Shown one piece after another: positions 36,280 through 39,698 of a stretch of DNA of 39,698 nt. Made by a program: the position numbers and the translations under genes. The DNA is taken from assembly GCA_028281795.1 (NCBI GenBank), contig JANQJE010000061.1, forward strand, positions 1 through 39,698, given 5' to 3'. Below the pieces are notes generated by a model that searched no databases, was not told the DNA's origin, and was given only the letters and a program-made list of their open reading frames with translations. This DNA comes from Cohaesibacteraceae bacterium. GTDB lineage: Bacteria > Pseudomonadota > Alphaproteobacteria > Rhizobiales > MH13. Position 1 is the first letter of the stretch, and the number at the start of each line of letters is the position of its first letter.

Positions 36280-37844
36280 GCAAACAACCCGTGCAGGAAC
36301 CAGCGGGGATGGTGGCCGACCTCCTGGTAGAGCCCCTCGCGAAACACCCAGAAACGATGGCCCTTGACGTTCTCAACGCAATAATAATCGCGCGTCGGGC
36401 TCGCCCCCTCGGATCGCCACCATTCCGGTGCGATCCGCTCCGGCCCCTCAGCGCGGGCGATTTCGTGCACGCACCGGCGCCAGCGGAACCGCAGCGGTGG
36501 CCCGTCGGGGATTTCGGCCAGCGCCTCGATCGGCTCGGGCCGCTCGAACAAATGGATGGGGCGCAGCGGGCGTTCATCGGATACGGGCGAAGGCCAGCGA
36601 TCCTCGACATGGGCCGATGCCTGACCGGCCGGCACGGACCGCACGGCGTTTTCGGGGATGTGGGTTTGAACGAGCGCAAACTGCCGCACCGCCTGCGCGC
36701 CGAACCGTGTGCTGAGCCGGTCGACCAGCGCATTGACATCGTCATCGTCGACCGCATGGCCATCAAGGCTGTGCTGCGGGGTTTCGAACGGCGCCGTCGC
36801 CGTCACCGACAGCCGGATCAGATCATAGCCGTAACCGGGATCCAGCGGATCGCTCAGCGTGTCAATGCGCTCACGAAACAGGCGCAGCATGGTTTTGGGC
36901 GCGCGCACGGGTTGAGCCGTCTCCACGCGCAATCTGCTGACCGTTCCATCGGCCCGGAACAAAGCTGCCTCGAAACGCCGCCCGCCTTCACCGCGTGCCT
37001 CGAGGCTTTGCGCGGTTCGGTCCGCCAGCGCGTCGAGCGTTGCCAACATGGTCTCCATCTGCGTGACCGGTTCGGCGAAACGGCGTTCGGCGCTGGTTGG
37101 CGGCAGGGGCCGGCGCGGGGTGATGGCGGTGTTTTCCTCGCCCAGAATGCGCGCCAGGCTTGCCACGCAGCCCGCGCCGAAACGGGCGGCCAGCGGCGTG
37201 CGCGGCCGACTGGCCAGATCGCCGATCGTTCTCAGCCCGGCACGCCTGAGCGCCATGGTGATCTCGAGCCCGGCTTCCAGTGCGGCGGCCGGCAGGGGCG
37301 CCAGCGCTTGAGCTTCCCCGCCGGGCACAACGATGGTGCTTTCAACGCCAAACCGGGCCAGCGCGCGCGCCGCCTGTGGCGTGCCGGCGATGGCGGTGCG
37401 GATGCCCGAGAGCCCCGACGACAGGCGCGCAAGCAGATCATCGCGCAGGGCCTTCTCACCGCCGAACAGATGAGCGCAGCCAGTGATGTCGAGCGTCAGC
37501 CCGTCGGGCGCATCGAGCGCGACCATGGGCGTATAGCGGTCGCAGACGTCGGCGATGCGTTCGAGCCAGGCCGCATCGGCCGCCTGATCGGTCTCGACGG
37601 CCACCAGATGTGGCACGCGTGCCCGCGCGTCGGCCAGCGCCAGACCCTGCGCCAGGCCGAGCCTGACGGCGGGGCGGTTCACACTGACGATGCGCAGCGC
37701 ATTGTTCTGCTTTTCAGTAAAGCAGAGCGGCGCTTCAGCCCGCGCGTGCGAACCGGTGGCTTGCCATTCCAGCCGGTCGCTCGGCAGGAACGGAAACCAG
37801 ATCGCCAGATAGCGGCGCGGCATCTCGAAACTGGTGTCGGTCAT
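36276..37844 (-). CDS. imuB: ImuB, Y-family-polymerase-like mutasome protein
   Basis: 'RRYLAIWFPFLPSDRL...LTLDITGCAHLFGGEKAL...RDYYCVENVKGHRFWVFREGLY'. Confidence 0.95.
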   Translation of the reverse strand: MTDTSFEMPRRYLAIWFPFLPSDRLEWQATGSHARAEAPLCFTEKQNNALRIVSVNRPAVRLGLAQGLALADARARVPHLVAVETDQAADAAWLERIADVCDRYTPMVALDAPDGLTLDITGCAHLFGGEKALRDDLLARLSSGLSGIRTAIAGTPQAARALARFGVESTIVVPGGEAQALAPLPAAALEAGLEITMALRRAGLRTIGDLASRPRTPLAARFGAGCVASLARILGEENTAITPRRPLPPTSAERRFAEPVTQMETMLATLDALADRTAQSLEARGEGGRRFEAALFRADGTVSRLRVETAQPVRAPKTMLRLFRERIDTLSDPLDPGYGYDLIRLSVTATAPFETPQHSLDGHAVDDDDVNALVDRLSTRFGAQAVRQFALVQTHIPENAVRSVPAGQASAHVEDRWPSPVSDERPLRPIHLFERPEPIEALAEIPDGPPLRFRWRRCVHEIARAEGPERIAPEWWRSEGASPTRDYYCVENVKGHRFWVFREGLYQEVGHHPRWFLHGLFA

Positions 37845-38526
37845 GATCCCACTCCACACGCCAGCGCTGACCGGATGCGCCGGCTCGGTTACGCAACAAG
37901 GTGATGTCGAAGGCCGGCGGGCCGGGCGCATTGGCAGCCAGCGGACGAGATGGTGCCGCGGCGACCTGCCAGCGGGTCATGGCGCAGCTTGGTTGTGGCC
38001 TGGCACCCACACGCAGCAGAAACGGCGTCACGCCAGACTGTTCGGCCGCCAACGCCAGCCGGCGTGTCACGGTCAGATCGAGCACGCCGGGCGAACCCCA
38101 GACCTCCATGAGTACCGTGCCGATCGGCGCGCAACGCACCGCTTCAAGGCCCGCACGCAAAATATCGTCAGCACGGCGGGTTTGAACGACGATGATATCG
38201 GTCGGATCGAGACCCAGCGGCACAAGGCCGGGGGCGTGCAGATGACCGGTTTCGATCTCGGCGACCCGCTGGCGGATCCAGACGATCTTGCGCCCTTCCG
38301 CCCCGATACGCTGCGCCAGCCCCGCGGCGAAGCCGGCCAGCGCCGCGCCATCGGGTGTCTGGGCGGCATAGGCTTCGTGCAGCGTGCCGCGTTTCAGCCC
38401 GCCATCAAGCGCGTGATCGATCTCGGTTACGCCAAACGAAACGCGGCGTGCGGCCTCGGCCATATCGGGCGCGGAAGGCGCCAGCGCCTCGATCCGGCGC
38501 CGCAATCGGGTCAGCGTATCGCTCAT
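37735..38526 (-). CDS. imuA: ImuA, RecA-like mutasome protein
   Basis: 'VSFGVTEIDHALDGGLKRGTLHEAYA...' first gene of the imuA-imuB-dnaE2 cassette. Confidence 0.92.
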   Translation of the reverse strand: MSDTLTRLRRRIEALAPSAPDMAEAARRVSFGVTEIDHALDGGLKRGTLHEAYAAQTPDGAALAGFAAGLAQRIGAEGRKIVWIRQRVAEIETGHLHAPGLVPLGLDPTDIIVVQTRRADDILRAGLEAVRCAPIGTVLMEVWGSPGVLDLTVTRRLALAAEQSGVTPFLLRVGARPQPSCAMTRWQVAAAPSRPLAANAPGPPAFDITLLRNRAGASGQRWRVEWDHDRHQFRDAAPLSGDLVSVPAERPAGMASHRFARAG

Positions 38527-38540
38527 GGGTCAACATAAAT

Positions 38541-38555
38541 GTTCTTTCTTTGTTC
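38541..38555 (-). promoter_or_regulatory. LexA (SOS) box upstream of imuA
   Basis: GTTCTTTCTTTGTTC = GTTC-N7-GTTC, the alphaproteobacterial LexA consensus, 15 bp upstream of the imuA start. Confidence 0.9.
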
Positions 38556-38615
38556 TATTACACGCCAGAGTCGTGGGAGAGTCAAGCATCCATCCCTGAT
38601 GCCATCAAAGCGCAG

Positions 38616-39698
38616 TCAGATCGCCAGCTTCGTCCAGGCCGCATCGCGTTTGGAAGACCGGACGCAGGCATCGACGAAGGCGACGCCGATCAGCCCGTCC
38701 CGTACCGTCGGATAAATCACATCGGGCGGCACCGGCGCACCGGCCATCCCGGCACGGATCGCATGGGCCGCCTCGGTGTAGATGTTCGCAAAGCCTTCCA
38801 GATAGCCTTCGGGATGGCCCGGCGGGATGCGGCTGACGCGGCCGGCCGCTTCGCCCGCACCGGCGCCGCCACGGGTGATCAGGCGCTTGGTCTCTCCGAA
38901 CGGTGTGAACCAGAGATGGTTGGGATGTTCCTGCGCCCATTCCAGCCCGCCCTTGTCGCCATAGAGCCGCAGGCGCAGCCCGTTTTCATTGCCGGGCGCG
39001 ACCTGGCTACACCACAACATGCCCTTTGCGCCGCCGGCAAAGCGCAGCATGATATGGGCATTGTCGTCGACGCGGCGGCCGTCGACGAAGCTGTGCAGAT
39101 CGGCGGACAGCGCCTCCACCGCCAGCCCGGAGGCGAAGAGGCCGAGATTGAGCGCGTGGGTGCCGATATCGCCGATCGAGCCGCCCGCGCCCGAGCGTGC
39201 CGGATCGGTGCGCCAGCCGGCCTGTTTCTGGCCGGTCGATTCGATGTCCTCGGTCAGCCAGTCCTGCGCATATTCCATCTGCACCAGGCGAAGCGTGCCC
39301 AGGTCACCATTGGCGACCATTTCGCGCGCCTGCCGCACCATCGGATAGCCGGTATAATTGTGGGTCAGGACAAACAGCGCGTCGGACTTTTCGGCGAGTT
39401 TGACCAGCTTTCTGGCTTCGCTCAGCGTCGCCGTCAGCGGCTTGTCGCAGATCACATGGATGCCGCGCCTGAGGAACTCGCGCGCGACCGCATAGTGCAT
39501 GTGGTTGGGCGTGACGATGGCGACGGCGTCGATGCCGTCCTTCAGCCGCGCCTCGCGCCTGGCCATGGCGGCAAAATCGCCATAGACGCGATTGTCCGCC
39601 AAGCCGAGGTCCCGGCCGGATGCCTTGGATTTCTCTACCGTCGAACTGAACGCGCCGGCAACCAACTGATAGTGTCCGTCGATCCGTGCCGCGATGCG
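38616..39698 (-). CDS. Gfo/Idh/MocA-family oxidoreductase (5' end truncated by window)
   Basis: 'VAIVTPNHMHYAVAREFLRRGIHVICDKPLTATLSEARKL'; frame stays open to the window edge. Confidence 0.92.
   Translation of the reverse strand, partial: RIAARIDGHYQLVAGAFSSTVEKSKASGRDLGLADNRVYGDFAAMARREARLKDGIDAVAIVTPNHMHYAVAREFLRRGIHVICDKPLTATLSEARKLVKLAEKSDALFVLTHNYTGYPMVRQAREMVANGDLGTLRLVQMEYAQDWLTEDIESTGQKQAGWRTDPARSGAGGSIGDIGTHALNLGLFASGLAVEALSADLHSFVDGRRVDDNAHIMLRFAGGAKGMLWCSQVAPGNENGLRLRLYGDKGGLEWAQEHPNHLWFTPFGETKRLITRGGAGAGEAAGRVSRIPPGHPEGYLEGFANIYTEAAHAIRAGMAGAPVPPDVIYPTVRDGLIGVAFVDACVRSSKRDAAWTKLAI

Noticed and set aside
36291-37904. 537-aa plus-strand ORF
   Set aside because: Antisense shadow of imuB; composition (Arg/Gly/Gln-rich) typical of non-coding frame.
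38575-38604. GCATC...GATGC hairpin between imuA and the oxidoreductase
   Set aside because: Only 5-bp arms without a T-tract; too weak to call a terminator.
1-39698. tRNA, rRNA or CRISPR loci
   Set aside because: No tRNA cloverleaf, rRNA-like or repeat-spacer sequence recognised by eye; a tRNAscan/minced run would be needed to exclude fully.

Overview
The window is a patchwork from an alphaproteobacterial (Rhizobiales-like) genome. (a) About 1-23.5 kb is accessory or mobile-element DNA. It carries an AlpA-type regulator, two DNA methyltransferases, a RadC/JAB protein, two conjugation-type ATPases, a replication-relaxation-like protein, a tyrosine recombinase, a large serine recombinase, DUF3768 and XRE genes, nuclease-like genes, a surface/secreted-protein operon, and at least two TIR-domain loci that look like anti-phage defence. 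(b) About 23.6-24.3 kb holds decayed insertion-sequence remnants. (c) About 24.4-30.4 kb is a minus-strand biosynthetic-looking cluster: XRE regulator, an unannotated 28-aa peptide, SagB-like oxidoreductase, methyltransferase, a beta-helix-like protein, a Gly-rich protein and an ABBA-prenyltransferase-like protein. It reads as a candidate RiPP locus without YcaO. (d) About 30.9-39.7 kb is conventional chromosome: MucR/Ros, XdhC, MobA-like, the ImuA-ImuB-DnaE2 mutasome with a GTTC-N7-GTTC LexA box, and a Gfo/Idh/MocA oxidoreductase. The most interesting observations are: (1) a pair of inverted palindromic sites (8-12 bp arms, 7-bp asymmetric spacer) between a tyrosine recombinase gene and a surface-protein operon, suggesting a DNA inversion switch; (2) a three-gene membrane protein + TIR-like (DUF1863) + TIR cassette; (3) a 697-aa RAM-like/HEPN-like/TIR fusion; (4) the 28-aa peptide translationally coupled to SagB. 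All family calls come from reading motifs by eye; no database search was run.
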